Below the pieces are notes generated by a model. It worked only from the letters and a program-made list of their open reading frames with translations. It made no database searches and was not told the origin of the DNA. Positions 55,392 to 63,783 of a stretch of DNA of 64,000 nt are shown piece by piece (position 1 is the first letter of the stretch; each line of letters begins with the position of its first letter). Source of the DNA: Pseudomonas sp. BCA17 (GTDB lineage Bacteria; Pseudomonadota; Gammaproteobacteria; Pseudomonadales; Pseudomonadaceae); assembly GCF_004519405.1 (NCBI RefSeq), contig NZ_SGWI01000001.1, positions 310,001-374,000 of the forward strand, given 5' to 3'. The translations under genes were made by a program, and so were the position numbers.

Positions 55392-56083
55392 GCTTGTCCC
55401 ACTCCGAGCCGCTTGCACGCATAGCCTGCACTCATCCCCAACAAGCCGGACACCACCACCGCCGACTCCCAATGCAAAAAGCTCAGCCATACCGAGCACA
55501 ACAGGGAAATCGCCACACACACCACCGTCGGCACATCGCGCACCACCGGCGTGATCAAGGCAATGAAGGTGGCCGCAATGGAAAACTCCAAGCCCAGTTG
55601 ATCAAGCCCGGGAATACTTTTGCCCAGCACGATGCCGGCCAGGGTAAAGAGGTTCCAGGCGATATAAAACGTCAGGCCAACGCCCAGGGCATACCAGCGG
55701 TTGAACGTCTCACGGTCATAGTGGTTGACCAGGGCGAAGAATTCATCGGTCAGCAGGAACCCCAGGCTGATGCGCCAGCGGGTGTTGAGCGAGGACAGTG
55801 TCGGGCGCATGTGCATGCCATACAGCAAGTGCTGGGACGTCAGCAGCAGCGTGGTCAGGACGATAGAAATCAGGCTCGCGCCGCTCTTGACCATACCGAT
55901 CGCCACCAGTTGTGCGGCGCCGGCGAAGACAATAGCGGACAAACCCTGGGCTTGCAGCGGCGTGAACTGCGCGTCGATTGCCATGGAGCCGGCGAGCAGC
56001 CCCCACGGCGCACAGGCCAGGGATAAAGGAATAACGGCGATTGCACCGCGGGCGAAGGCGTAATGAGGTAAGGCGGCAGGCAT
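55388..56083 (-). CDS. azlC: AzlC-type branched-chain amino acid export subunit
   Basis: A 231-residue membrane protein, with AIAVIPLSLACAPWGLLAGSMA near the start, FAGAAQLVAIGM and TSQHLLYGMHMRP, all hallmarks of AzlC. It is the larger subunit of the AzlCD exporter, translationally coupled to azlD. No Lrp/AsnC regulator is adjacent. Substrate is inferred from the family. Confidence 0.94.
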   Translation of the reverse strand: MPAALPHYAFARGAIAVIPLSLACAPWGLLAGSMAIDAQFTPLQAQGLSAIVFAGAAQLVAIGMVKSGASLISIVLTTLLLTSQHLLYGMHMRPTLSSLNTRWRISLGFLLTDEFFALVNHYDRETFNRWYALGVGLTFYIAWNLFTLAGIVLGKSIPGLDQLGLEFSIAATFIALITPVVRDVPTVVCVAISLLCSVWLSFLHWESAVVVSGLLGMSAGYACKRLGVGQA

Positions 56084-56154
56084 GGAAACGGCTCATCGAC
56101 AAACATCCGACAAGCATGCCAGCGTCAGACAGGGGTTGTCTTGAACGATCTTGC

Positions 56155-56418
56155 TCAGGCGAGCTTTACCGACACCTGCTCTACCGAGTCCCGCGCTTCG
56201 CGCAGTTCATAGGCGTCCTGGTTGAGCCGGTGAATCGTATTGAGCAGGCGTTGGCGCAGCACCTCATCGCCGAGTTTTTCGACGGCACGCATCAGGTCAA
56301 ACGCCGCGGTTTCGTTATTGTCCGCGACGGAATCGAGGGTTTTGCGCAGGTTACGAGTGGCACGGGTCACGCGGGATCTTCCTTCATCAGCAATGGGCAG
56401 GCACTTTAGGACATTCAT
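56155..56418 (-). CDS. Small helical hypothetical protein
   Basis: An 87-residue, mostly helical and charged protein: MNVLKCLPIADEGRSRVTRA, then NLRKTLDSVADNNETAAFDLMRAVEKLGDEVLRQRLLN and a C-terminal NQDAYELREARDSVEQVSVKLA. No domain recognised. An Anr/FNR-like box lies at 56462-56475, 44 bp upstream, so it may be induced by low oxygen. Confidence 0.75.
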   Translation of the reverse strand: MNVLKCLPIADEGRSRVTRATRNLRKTLDSVADNNETAAFDLMRAVEKLGDEVLRQRLLNTIHRLNQDAYELREARDSVEQVSVKLA

Positions 56419-56772
56419 GTTTCATTTTAATTTCAAACACTTGTGGTCGATTGCGGTGGATTTGATCCACGTCAATGGTTTCAGGGTTTGACCTTGCACA
56501 GGGAATAGCCGTCGGTCTGAACGCGCCTGATTTTTAAGTCCCTGGTCACGCCAGACCGCATCTCCCGCCCTGTTCAAGCACTTGCCTGACACACCCCAGG
56601 CGCTGTTGGCGTAATTGTTCCTGCGCGACGGCGAACTTTTTCCCACGCGAACTGATCCATGCCTTGGATTACAAACCGCCATGGTTGCACAGCAACGCAC
56701 GGCGCCTGGATACAATAGGCCAAACACCACAACAGGCCGGCACCTGCTGCTGAGCCATCGGAGCGTTAATTC
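56419..56772. other. Intergenic region upstream of the ArsB-like gene
   Basis: A 354-bp non-coding stretch between divergent genes. An Anr-like box lies near its left end. No RNA gene, repeat or convincing small reading frame was seen in the remainder. Confidence 0.5.
56462..56475 (-). promoter_or_regulatory. Anr/FNR-like box
   Basis: TTGATCCACGTCAA, a good fit to TTGAT-N4-ATCAA with one change. It is placed 44 bp upstream of the 87-residue protein gene on the - strand, and 298 bp upstream of the ArsB-like gene. Confidence 0.55.
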
Positions 56773-58056
56773 ATGCTTGTCGCCGTTGCGATCTTTCTCT
56801 TCACCATCGTTCTGGTCATCTGGCAGCCCAAAGGTCTGGGCGTCGGCTGGAGCGCCACAATGGGCGCGATCCTGGCCCTGGCCTGCGGGGTGATCAGCCT
56901 GGCGGACATCCCGGTGGTGTGGCACATCATCTGGAACGCCACCGGTACGTTTGTGGCACTGATCATCATCAGCCTGTTGCTCGACGAGGCCGGTTTCTTT
57001 GCCTGGACAGCACTGCACGTGGCGCGCTGGGGCCGTGGGCGCGGGCGGCGGTTGTTTGCCTATATGGTGCTGCTCGGTGCGCTCGTATCGGCGCTGTTTG
57101 CCAACGACGGCGCGGCACTGATCCTCACGCCTATCGTGATGTCGATGCTGCTGGCGTTGCGTTTTTCTCCGGCGGCGACCCTTGCCTTCGTCATGGGCGC
57201 CGGGTTTATCGCGGACACGGCCAGCCTGCCGCTGGTGGTGTCGAACCTGGTGAACATCGTCTCGGCGGATTACTTCAAGATCGGCTTCAACGCATACGCC
57301 GCCGTCATGGTGCCAGTGAACCTGGTCAGCGTCGCGGCGACGCTGGCGGTGCTGCTGTGGTTCTTCCGGCGCGATATTCCACAGGCCTACGACCCGGCCG
57401 ACCTGGAAGACCCGGCAAAAGCCGTCCACGATCGTGCGACCTTTCGCGCCGGGTGGTGGGTACTCGGTATTTTGCTGATCGGTTGCTTTGCCCTGGAGCC
57501 ACTGGGCATTCCCATTAGTGCGATTTCCGCCGCATGCGCCGTGCTTCTGCTGGTCATCGCTGCCAAAGGCCACAAGATCTCCACGCGCAAGGTGCTCAAA
57601 GAAGCCCCCTGGCAGATCGTGATCTTTTCCCTGGGCATGTACCTGGTGGTCTACGGGCTGCGCAATGCCGGCCTTACCACCTACCTGGCGACCTGGCTGG
57701 ACAGCTTCGCCACCTACGGTGTGTGGGGCGCGGCGATGGGCACCGGCGTGCTCACGGCGTTGCTGTCGTCGGTCATGAACAACTTGCCGACGGTGTTGAT
57801 CGGTGCGCTGTCCATCGAATCCAGCCACGCGGTGGGCGTGATCAAGGACGCGATGATCTACGCCAACGTGATCGGCAGCGACCTGGGCCCGAAAATCACG
57901 CCTATCGGCAGCCTGGCCACGTTGTTATGGCTGCATATCCTGGCACGCAAAGGCATCACCATTACCTGGGGTTATTACTTCAAGGTCGGGATCGTGCTGA
58001 CCCTGCCGGTGCTGCTGATCACCCTGGCCGCCCTCGCCCTGCGCCTGAGTGTCTGA
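56773..58056 (+). CDS. ArsB-like arsenite/anion permease
   Basis: A 427-residue membrane protein with about twelve helices, the length of ArsB. Motifs include [54 protein letters not shown] and [16 protein letters not shown], typical of the ArsB branch of the ion-transporter superfamily. In ars operons it extrudes arsenite or antimonite. Here no arsR, arsC or arsH is adjacent, so induction by arsenic is unproven and another anion is possible. Confidence 0.88.
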   Translation: MLVAVAIFLFTIVLVIWQPKGLGVGWSATMGAILALACGVISLADIPVVWHIIWNATGTFVALIIISLLLDEAGFFAWTALHVARWGRGRGRRLFAYMVLLGALVSALFANDGAALILTPIVMSMLLALRFSPAATLAFVMGAGFIADTASLPLVVSNLVNIVSADYFKIGFNAYAAVMVPVNLVSVAATLAVLLWFFRRDIPQAYDPADLEDPAKAVHDRATFRAGWWVLGILLIGCFALEPLGIPISAISAACAVLLLVIAAKGHKISTRKVLKEAPWQIVIFSLGMYLVVYGLRNAGLTTYLATWLDSFATYGVWGAAMGTGVLTALLSSVMNNLPTVLIGALSIESSHAVGVIKDAMIYANVIGSDLGPKITPIGSLATLLWLHILARKGITITWGYYFKVGIVLTLPVLLITLAALALRLSV

Positions 58057-58118
58057 ACACTTTCGCAGCCTGGGTCAGCTACGTATGCTAAGGCGCACCC
58101 AACTGCAGAGCTGACCCG

Positions 58119-58910
58119 ATGAACGCGATGCAACACGCCTGGCTGGGCAACTACGAACTCATCAGTACCAACTGCACCGGCCTGTCCTTCGCCCGTCACA
58201 GTCACGATGAATGCGTGATCGGCGTGAACCTGATCGGCGAAGAGAACGTGTGGCTCGACCGTCGCGAGTTCCAGGCAGGCCCGGGCAGCATCACCCTGTA
58301 CAACCCGGGCCAGATTCAGGGCGGTGGCGCTGCTGAGGGCGCTCCCTGGCAGTTTGTCAGTGTGTACGCCATGGCCGATCAATTGGCCACCGACCTGGGC
58401 CTGGCACAGCTGGAGTTTGATCGTGCACTGTGTTTTCAACCGGAGCTGGCGCAACGCCTCGCGACGACGGTGAAAGGCGCATTGAGTCGCGATGCCTTGG
58501 TCCGTGAACTCAATGAAGAAGCGCTGGTACTACTGCTTGGCGAGGTGGTGGGTTGCAGCGGTGTGCGCCTGCCAGGAAGTGCACCGGCAGGGAAACGCAT
58601 GATCAGCCGCGCCCAGGAGTTGCTCGCGGCGCAACTTCATCAGACGCTGCCTCTGGAACACCTTGGCGATGAGTTGGGACTGTCCAGATTTCATCTCTTG
58701 CGCGTGTTTCAGAAAGAGACAGGCCTTAGTCCGCGACAATGGGCCATGCAACTTCGCACCCGGCGCGCCAAAGGTCTGCTGCGCATGGGGCTGCAACCTT
58801 GTGAAGTGGCCCAGGACCTGGGTTTTGCCGACCAGAGCCACCTCAATCGGCATTTCCGCGCCGCCTACGGTATCACCCCCGGCCGCTATCAAAATCTGTT
58901 GCAGCGCTGA
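58119..58910 (+). CDS. AraC-family regulator
   Basis: A 263-residue regulator with an N-terminal cupin-like ligand domain (SFARHSHDECVIGVNLIG, GSITLYNPGQIQGG) and a C-terminal double helix-turn-helix (about 165-260; LGDELGLSRFHLLRVFQKETG and AQDLGFADQSHLNRHFRAAYGITPGRY). It is immediately upstream of a lysE-type exporter gene in the same direction, a frequent pairing in which it controls amino-acid export. A miniature element now separates the two genes. Confidence 0.93.
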   Translation: MNAMQHAWLGNYELISTNCTGLSFARHSHDECVIGVNLIGEENVWLDRREFQAGPGSITLYNPGQIQGGGAAEGAPWQFVSVYAMADQLATDLGLAQLEFDRALCFQPELAQRLATTVKGALSRDALVRELNEEALVLLLGEVVGCSGVRLPGSAPAGKRMISRAQELLAAQLHQTLPLEHLGDELGLSRFHLLRVFQKETGLSPRQWAMQLRTRRAKGLLRMGLQPCEVAQDLGFADQSHLNRHFRAAYGITPGRYQNLLQR

Positions 58911-58984
58911 AATCGCAATCTGGTCCAAGACGATAGTTTCCATCCGCTTGCACACTGCCTGCCATCACTCAAGGGAGAGCAGGC

Positions 58985-59164
58985 ATGTTGACTAATGCCA
59001 GTCAGTTAAGGGTGAACGCTGTATGTGTGGCGAGGGAGCTTGCTCCCGTTGAGCCGCGAAGCGGCCCCGCTCTCTGTTTACAAAACATGGGACTGCTGCG
59101 CAGTCCAACGGGAGCAAGCTCCCTCGCAACAGGTTATTTTTTAGCCTTTCTCCCTCTTAACTGA
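58985..59164 (+). other. Relic lysE start read through the inserted element
   Basis: The ATG at 58985, with the original ribosome site AAGGGAGA, is the former lysE start. Its frame runs through the whole element and stops at TGA 59164 after 59 codons. Only the first three codons are lysE-derived. Translation here could promote reinitiation at the duplicated ATG at 59177. Confidence 0.5.
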
Positions 59165-59171
59165 CTGGCAT
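58993..59171. mobile_element. IS4-like miniature element (copy 2) inserted at the lysE start
   Basis: A 179-bp element with ends TAATGCCAGTCAGTTAAG and CTTAACTGACTGGCAT, flanked by perfect 13-bp direct repeats CAGGCATGTTGAC (58980-58992 and 59172-59184). It contains two inverted REPs (59027-59051 and 59106-59130). The direct repeat contains the lysE start codon, so the insertion duplicated ATG TTG AC. Layout is the same as at 33004-33184. Confidence 0.9.
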
Positions 59172-59176
59172 CAGGC

Positions 59177-59788
59177 ATGTTGACGATCTTTTTTTACGCA
59201 CTGGTATTCGGTTTTGTGTTTTGCCTCTCACCCGGCGCAGTGCTCGCAGAGACGTTGCGCCGTGGTTTGCTCCAGGGTTTCACTCCGGCCCTGCTCGTTC
59301 AGTTCGGCTCTCTGGTAGGCGATGCCGTGTGGGCTGTGATCGGCCTGACCGGTATCGCCGTGCTGATCCAGCATGATGCTGTGCGCGTACCGCTGACCGT
59401 ACTCTGCGCGCTGTACCTGGCCTGGCTGGGTGTGCGCGGCCTGATGGACGCCTGGCACCTGCCGCAAACGCAAGCTGCGCCAGCCCGCTCCGGGCAGAAC
59501 GCGCTGGCGGTAGGCGCCGCCATTTCCCTGGCCAACCCAAAGAACATTGTGTATTGGGGCGCCCTTGGCAGTGCATTGTCCGGGATCGTCGGCGCCACAC
59601 CCACTCATGGGCAGACCCTGATGTTTTTTGCCGGTTTCATGCTGGCCTCGGTGCTGTCGTGCTTTGTGGTGGCTACGCTGGTCAACCTGTTGCGCAAGAA
59701 CGCATCGACGCGCCTGCAACGCTTCAGTTATGGCGCCTGCGGGTTGGTACTGTTGTATCTCGCCTACCTCGCCGCACTTGGCGTATGA
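59177..59788 (+). CDS. LysE-family amino acid exporter
   Basis: A 203-residue membrane protein with five or six helices. FFYALVFGFVFCLSPGAVLAETLRRGLLQGF, then GDAVWAVIGLTGIA and GAAISLANPKNIVYWGALGSA, are typical LysE/RhtB motifs. It probably exports an amino acid under control of the upstream AraC regulator. The start codon lies within the target duplication of the miniature element; its original ribosome site was displaced 192 bp upstream, so expression may be reduced or coupled to the relic frame. Confidence 0.9.
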   Translation: MLTIFFYALVFGFVFCLSPGAVLAETLRRGLLQGFTPALLVQFGSLVGDAVWAVIGLTGIAVLIQHDAVRVPLTVLCALYLAWLGVRGLMDAWHLPQTQAAPARSGQNALAVGAAISLANPKNIVYWGALGSALSGIVGATPTHGQTLMFFAGFMLASVLSCFVVATLVNLLRKNASTRLQRFSYGACGLVLLYLAYLAALGV

Positions 59789-59865
59789 AGTTATATATGT
59801 CGCAACTTCCCCATGCCTCTTATCTGAATAAACTCTGAACGCCGGGTCATTTAATTAATCATGCG

Positions 59866-59894
59866 TTGACATTTTGTAACTGGCTGAGTAGATT
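59866..59894 (+). promoter_or_regulatory. Sigma-70-like promoter upstream of the mgtA leader
   Basis: TTGACA, 17 nt, TAGATT. The -35 is perfect and the -10 matches 4 of 6. Transcription would start near 59901, giving a leader of about 740 nt before mgtA. Confidence 0.5.
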
Positions 59895-59922
59895 GCCCCT
59901 GCCCGCAACTGGGGCCTTTTTT
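59895..59922 (+). terminator. Hairpin with T-run after lysE
   Basis: GCCCC and GGGGC around 11 nt, followed by six T. It can terminate lysE transcription; it abuts the candidate mgtA promoter. From here to 60106 the DNA is GC-rich with several short inverted repeats (for example GGACA/TGTCC near 59944-59967) and no gene. Confidence 0.7.
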
Positions 59923-60106
59923 AAACCTCACAAAAGAAGCCAATGGACACAGTATCTAGTCGCTGTCCGAGCACCGCCTCTGCGGGCATCGGGCGCCAAA
60001 CCCAGAATATGACAGGACTCGCCTCCCCGGTCCGGTAAGCTGCGCTAGAGCTTGATGCTCCACCGTAACTGCCTCGCCGGTCGCCCGTCCGGTCCCGAGG
60101 TGTGTT

Positions 60107-60403
60107 ATGACCCTTCAACCCTTTGTTTTGCCTGATATCCGCTCGCTGGCCTCGGCCCTGCGCGCCAAGCTATGCCGCGTGCCCGCAGGTTTCCCGGCTG
60201 CTCGTTCGGCCTTTGCTGCACCCTCCTCCTCCCCTTTACGCCCGGCTCCGATGCTGGCGCATTGGCGTGTCTGCCCAACCACTGGCCAATTGGTTCAGCA
60301 CTGGGATCACGCCGACCCTCAAGACCCGCAGAGACGGAGCGTTTCCAGCCTCGTTCAAGCGAGCCTGATGCTTAGCCTCTACGTGAGTGCTCGCGCAGCC
60401 TGA
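60107..60403 (+). CDS. Small Pro/Ser-rich protein in the mgtA leader
   Basis: A 98-residue reading frame with GAGGTG four bases before the ATG. The middle is rich in Ala, Pro and Ser (FAAPSSSPLRPAP), followed by MLAHWRVCPTTGQLVQHWD. It lies entirely inside the leader of mgtA. No domain was recognised. The motif SSSPLR recurs in the 12-residue leader peptide at 60451. It may be a regulatory upstream frame rather than a functional protein. Confidence 0.5.
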   Translation: MTLQPFVLPDIRSLASALRAKLCRVPAGFPAARSAFAAPSSSPLRPAPMLAHWRVCPTTGQLVQHWDHADPQDPQRRSVSSLVQASLMLSLYVSARAA

Positions 60404-60450
60404 GCCTGCTGGAAACCACAACTTTCCCGATTAACCGTCTGGAGTTCTTT

Positions 60451-60489
60451 ATGAACAAGTCCAGTAGTAGCCCGCTGCGCGTTAGTTAA
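60451..60489 (+). CDS. 12-residue leader peptide before mgtA
   Basis: MNKSSSSPLRVS followed by TAA. GGAG seven bases upstream is a strong ribosome site. The second half of the frame overlaps the left arm of a stable hairpin (60470-60509), as in leader-peptide attenuators. Proline inside a short leader recalls Salmonella MgtL, but sequence and mechanism are not shown to be the same. Confidence 0.5.
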   Translation: MNKSSSSPLRVS

Positions 60490-60509
60490 TTAACGCGCAC
60501 TAAGCGGGC
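60470..60509 (+). promoter_or_regulatory. Two-part hairpin overlapping the mgtA leader peptide
   Basis: GCCCGCT pairs with AGCGGGC and GCGCGTTA with TAACGCGC, around a 6-nt loop containing the leader stop codon. No T-run follows. Ribosome position on the leader peptide would decide whether it forms. Confidence 0.6.
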
Positions 60510-60638
60510 CCTCTAAAAGTTATCAAGCACTTTATTTAAACCGATCGCGAAGTCCGCGGCTCGGCATGCTTTCGCTCGCCTGCAATCAGGTAAGTACCGG
60601 GTATGTTTTGTCGAGAATTGGCGACAGGAGTACAGACA

Positions 60639-63353
60639 ATGAGCGCCGTAAAAAACACGCCTCTGCACAAGAAAAATGGCACCGCAACCGACACCAAGCT
60701 GTCGATGCGTGCCGCCCGCGAAGCCCAGAACGGCCTGTCGGCCACCCTCGCCAATGTACGGGCAACCCAGGATGGCCTGACCGAACTGGATGCCTCGGCG
60801 CGTCTACAGCGCGAAGGCTACAACGAAGTGGCCCATGACAAGCCGCCTCACGCCATCGTCCAGTTCCTGCAGGCACTGAACAACCCTTTCATCTATGTAC
60901 TGCTGACCCTGGGCGGCATCAGCTTTGTCACCGACTGCTGGTTACCGATGCAGGCCGGCGAAGAAGCCGACCCGACCAAGGTCATCATTATCATGACCAT
61001 GGTATTGCTCAGCAGCCTGCTGCGCTTCTGGCAGGAGCACCGCTCGGCCAAGTCCGCCGAAGCGCTCAAGGCGATGGTACGCACCACCGCCACCGTGCTG
61101 CGCCGCGAGCAAGTGGGCGCCCAGCCCACCCTGCGCGAAGTGCCGATGCGTGAGTTGGTGGCCGGCGATATCGTGCAGTTGTCGGCCGGCGACATGATTC
61201 CGGCAGATATTCGCCTGATCGAATCCCGTGACCTGTTTATCAGCCAGGCGGTGCTGACCGGTGAAGCGTTGCCGGTGGAGAAATACGACACCCTGGGGGA
61301 TGTGGCGCAGAAGTCAGCGTCTTCGTTGGCGGCTGATCAAGGGAACCTGCTGGACCTGCCAAACATCTGCTTCATGGGCACCAACGTCGTCAGCGGCCGC
61401 GCCAAGGCCGTGGTGGTCGCAACCGGGCCGCGCACGTACTTCGGTTCCCTGGCCAAAGCGATTGTCGGCTCCCGCGTGCAAACGGCTTTCGACCGTGGGG
61501 TGAACAGCGTCAGCTGGCTGCTGATCCGCTTCATGCTGGTGATGGTGCCAATCGTATTCCTGCTCAACGGTTTCTCCAAAGGCGATTGGGGCGACGCGTT
61601 CCTGTTTGCTTTGGCGGTTGCCGTCGGCCTCACCCCGGAAATGCTGCCGATGATCGTCAGCGCCAACCTGGCCAAGGGCGCCACGGCCATGGCCAAGCGC
61701 AAAGTGGTGGTCAAGCGCCTGAATGCCATCCAGAACTTCGGTTCGATGGACGTGCTGTGCACCGACAAGACCGGCACCCTGACCCAGGACAAAATCATCC
61801 TCGAACACCACGTCAACGCCTTTGGCCAACGTGACGACGCGGTACTGTCCCTGGCCTGGCTCAACAGTTTTCACCAGAGCGGCATGAAGAACCTGATGGA
61901 CCAGGCCGTGGTGCAGTTCGCCGAGCAGAACCCCAAGTTCCAGGTGCCGTTTGCCTACAGCAAAGTGGATGAATTGCCCTTCGACTTTGTACGCCGTCGC
62001 CTGTCGATCGTGGTCAAGGATGCCGCCGGCGACCAGTTGCTGGTGTGCAAGGGCGCCGTGGAAGAGATGCTGAGCATTTCCACCCATGTGATGGAAGGCA
62101 GCGATGCAGTGCCACTCGATGACCGTCGCCGCGAAGAGCTGCTGGCGCTGGCCAACGACTACAACGAGGACGGCTTCCGCGTACTGGTGCTGGCGACCCG
62201 CAACATCCCCAAATCCCTGGCGCGCCAGCAGTACACCACCGCCGACGAACGCAACCTGGTGATCCAGGGCTTCCTGACCTTCCTTGATCCACCGAAGGAA
62301 ACCGCAGGCCCGGCAATTGCCGCACTGCAAGAAATTGGCGTGGCCGTAAAAGTGTTGACTGGCGACAACGCCGTGGTCACCGCCAAGATCTGCCGCCAGG
62401 TTGGCCTCGAACCCGGCCAGCCGCTGCTGGGCGCGGAAATCGAAGCGATGGACGACGCCACCCTGCTGCGCCGCGTGGAAGAGCGCACGGTGTTTGCCAA
62501 GCTGACGCCGCTGCAGAAATCCCGGGTACTCAAGGCCCTGCAAGCCAACGGCCACACCGTGGGCTTCCTGGGTGACGGTATCAACGATGCACCGGCGCTG
62601 CGCGATGCCGACGTGGGTATTTCGGTCGACACCGCCACCGATATCGCCAAGGAATCGGCCGACATCATCCTCTTGGAAAAGAGCCTGATGGTGCTGGAAG
62701 AAGGTGTGCTCAAGGGCCGCGAAACCTTCGGCAATATCATGAAGTACCTGAACATGACCGCCAGCTCCAACTTCGGCAACGTGTTCTCGGTGCTGGTGGC
62801 CAGTGCGTTCATTCCGTTCATGCCGATGCTGGCGATCCACCTGCTGTTGCAAAACCTGATGTACGACATCTCCCAGTTGGCGCTGCCGTGGGACAAGATG
62901 GACAAGGAATACCTGGCCAAACCTCGCAAGTGGGATGCGAAAAACATCGGCCGCTTCATGATCTGGATCGGGCCGACCTCGTCGATCTTCGACATCACCA
63001 CCTTTGCCCTGATGTGGTACGTGTTCAGCGCCAACAGTGTGGAAATGCAGACCCTGTTCCAGTCCGGCTGGTTCATCGAGGGGCTGCTCTCGCAAACCCT
63101 GGTGGTGCATATGTTGCGCACCCGCAAGATCCCGTTCTTCCAGAGCACGGCGGCCTGGCCGGTGCTGATGATGACCTGCGTGGTGATCGCCCTGGGGATC
63201 TACGTGCCGTTCTCGCCGCTGGGCACCCTGGTGGGCCTGGAACCGCTGCCGCTGGCGTACTTCCCATGGCTGGTCGGCACCCTGCTCGCCTACTGCTGCG
63301 TGGCCCAACTGATGAAAACGATCTACATCCGCCGCTTCAAGCAGTGGTACTGA
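60639..63353 (+). CDS. mgtA: Magnesium-transporting P-type ATPase
   Basis: A 904-residue P3B-type ATPase importing Mg2+. The phosphorylated Asp376 is in CTDKTGTLTQDK; other motifs are LTGEALPVEKYD, TGDNAVV and GFLGDGINDAPALRDADVG, with about ten membrane helices. The ATG at 60639 has AGGAG eight bases upstream; a frame 12 residues longer lacks support. It follows a long leader with two short reading frames and a hairpin, pointing to control by Mg2+ at the RNA level. The family is usually also PhoP-controlled; no clear PhoP box was assigned. Confidence 0.96.
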   Translation: MSAVKNTPLHKKNGTATDTKLSMRAAREAQNGLSATLANVRATQDGLTELDASARLQREGYNEVAHDKPPHAIVQFLQALNNPFIYVLLTLGGISFVTDCWLPMQAGEEADPTKVIIIMTMVLLSSLLRFWQEHRSAKSAEALKAMVRTTATVLRREQVGAQPTLREVPMRELVAGDIVQLSAGDMIPADIRLIESRDLFISQAVLTGEALPVEKYDTLGDVAQKSASSLAADQGNLLDLPNICFMGTNVVSGRAKAVVVATGPRTYFGSLAKAIVGSRVQTAFDRGVNSVSWLLIRFMLVMVPIVFLLNGFSKGDWGDAFLFALAVAVGLTPEMLPMIVSANLAKGATAMAKRKVVVKRLNAIQNFGSMDVLCTDKTGTLTQDKIILEHHVNAFGQRDDAVLSLAWLNSFHQSGMKNLMDQAVVQFAEQNPKFQVPFAYSKVDELPFDFVRRRLSIVVKDAAGDQLLVCKGAVEEMLSISTHVMEGSDAVPLDDRRREELLALANDYNEDGFRVLVLATRNIPKSLARQQYTTADERNLVIQGFLTFLDPPKETAGPAIAALQEIGVAVKVLTGDNAVVTAKICRQVGLEPGQPLLGAEIEAMDDATLLRRVEERTVFAKLTPLQKSRVLKALQANGHTVGFLGDGINDAPALRDADVGISVDTATDIAKESADIILLEKSLMVLEEGVLKGRETFGNIMKYLNMTASSNFGNVFSVLVASAFIPFMPMLAIHLLLQNLMYDISQLALPWDKMDKEYLAKPRKWDAKNIGRFMIWIGPTSSIFDITTFALMWYVFSANSVEMQTLFQSGWFIEGLLSQTLVVHMLRTRKIPFFQSTAAWPVLMMTCVVIALGIYVPFSPLGTLVGLEPLPLAYFPWLVGTLLAYCCVAQLMKTIYIRRFKQWY

Positions 63354-63417
63354 TCGCTCCCGCCGTTTAAACGGTGGCGACCGCCCGGTCGCCACCGCGC
63401 ATCACAAGGATTCGAAC

Positions 63418-63765
63418 ATGCGCGTCTTGATCTGTGCAGGTCGTCATTACGCCGACACAAAAAAGTCCCGCCAAGTGCTGGACGCTTACCACCGCCTGCG
63501 GCCGATGCAGGTATTAATTCACGGCGGCAACCAGTTCCTCGGCAGTGACATCGAGGAGTGGGCGCGGGAAATCGGCATCGACGTGGTGCGTTACCCGCCC
63601 AACTGGCAACGCCATGGCAAACAGGCGGAACGCCAACGCAATCATTTCATGCTGACCGACAGCCGGCCCGACGTGGTCATCGCCCTGCCGGGCGGTGACG
63701 ACACCTCGGAACTGGTCTGCCAGGCCAAAGCCAGCGGCATTTCGGTGCTGACCGTAGAAAGCTGA
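63418..63765 (+). CDS. DUF2493 (SLOG-type) protein
   Basis: A 115-residue Rossmann-like protein: MRVLICAGRHYAD, then LIHGGNQFLGSDIEEWA and VVIALPGGDDTSELVCQAKASG. These are the nucleotide-phosphate-binding motifs of the DUF2493/YspA branch of the SLOG superfamily. Ligand and reaction are unknown. It lies 64 bp after mgtA in the same direction, possibly co-transcribed. Confidence 0.87.
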   Translation: MRVLICAGRHYADTKKSRQVLDAYHRLRPMQVLIHGGNQFLGSDIEEWAREIGIDVVRYPPNWQRHGKQAERQRNHFMLTDSRPDVVIALPGGDDTSELVCQAKASGISVLTVES

Positions 63766-63783
63766 ATTCAAGCGAGGTGCATC

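Noticed and set aside
55388..55520. Longer azlD start reaching into azlC
   Set aside because: The added residues are the shadow frame of azlC; the ATGA overlap at 55388-55391 gives a normal AzlD.
61314..63395. 693-codon open frame antisense to mgtA
   Set aside because: Shadow of mgtA; His/Gln-rich translation without any domain.
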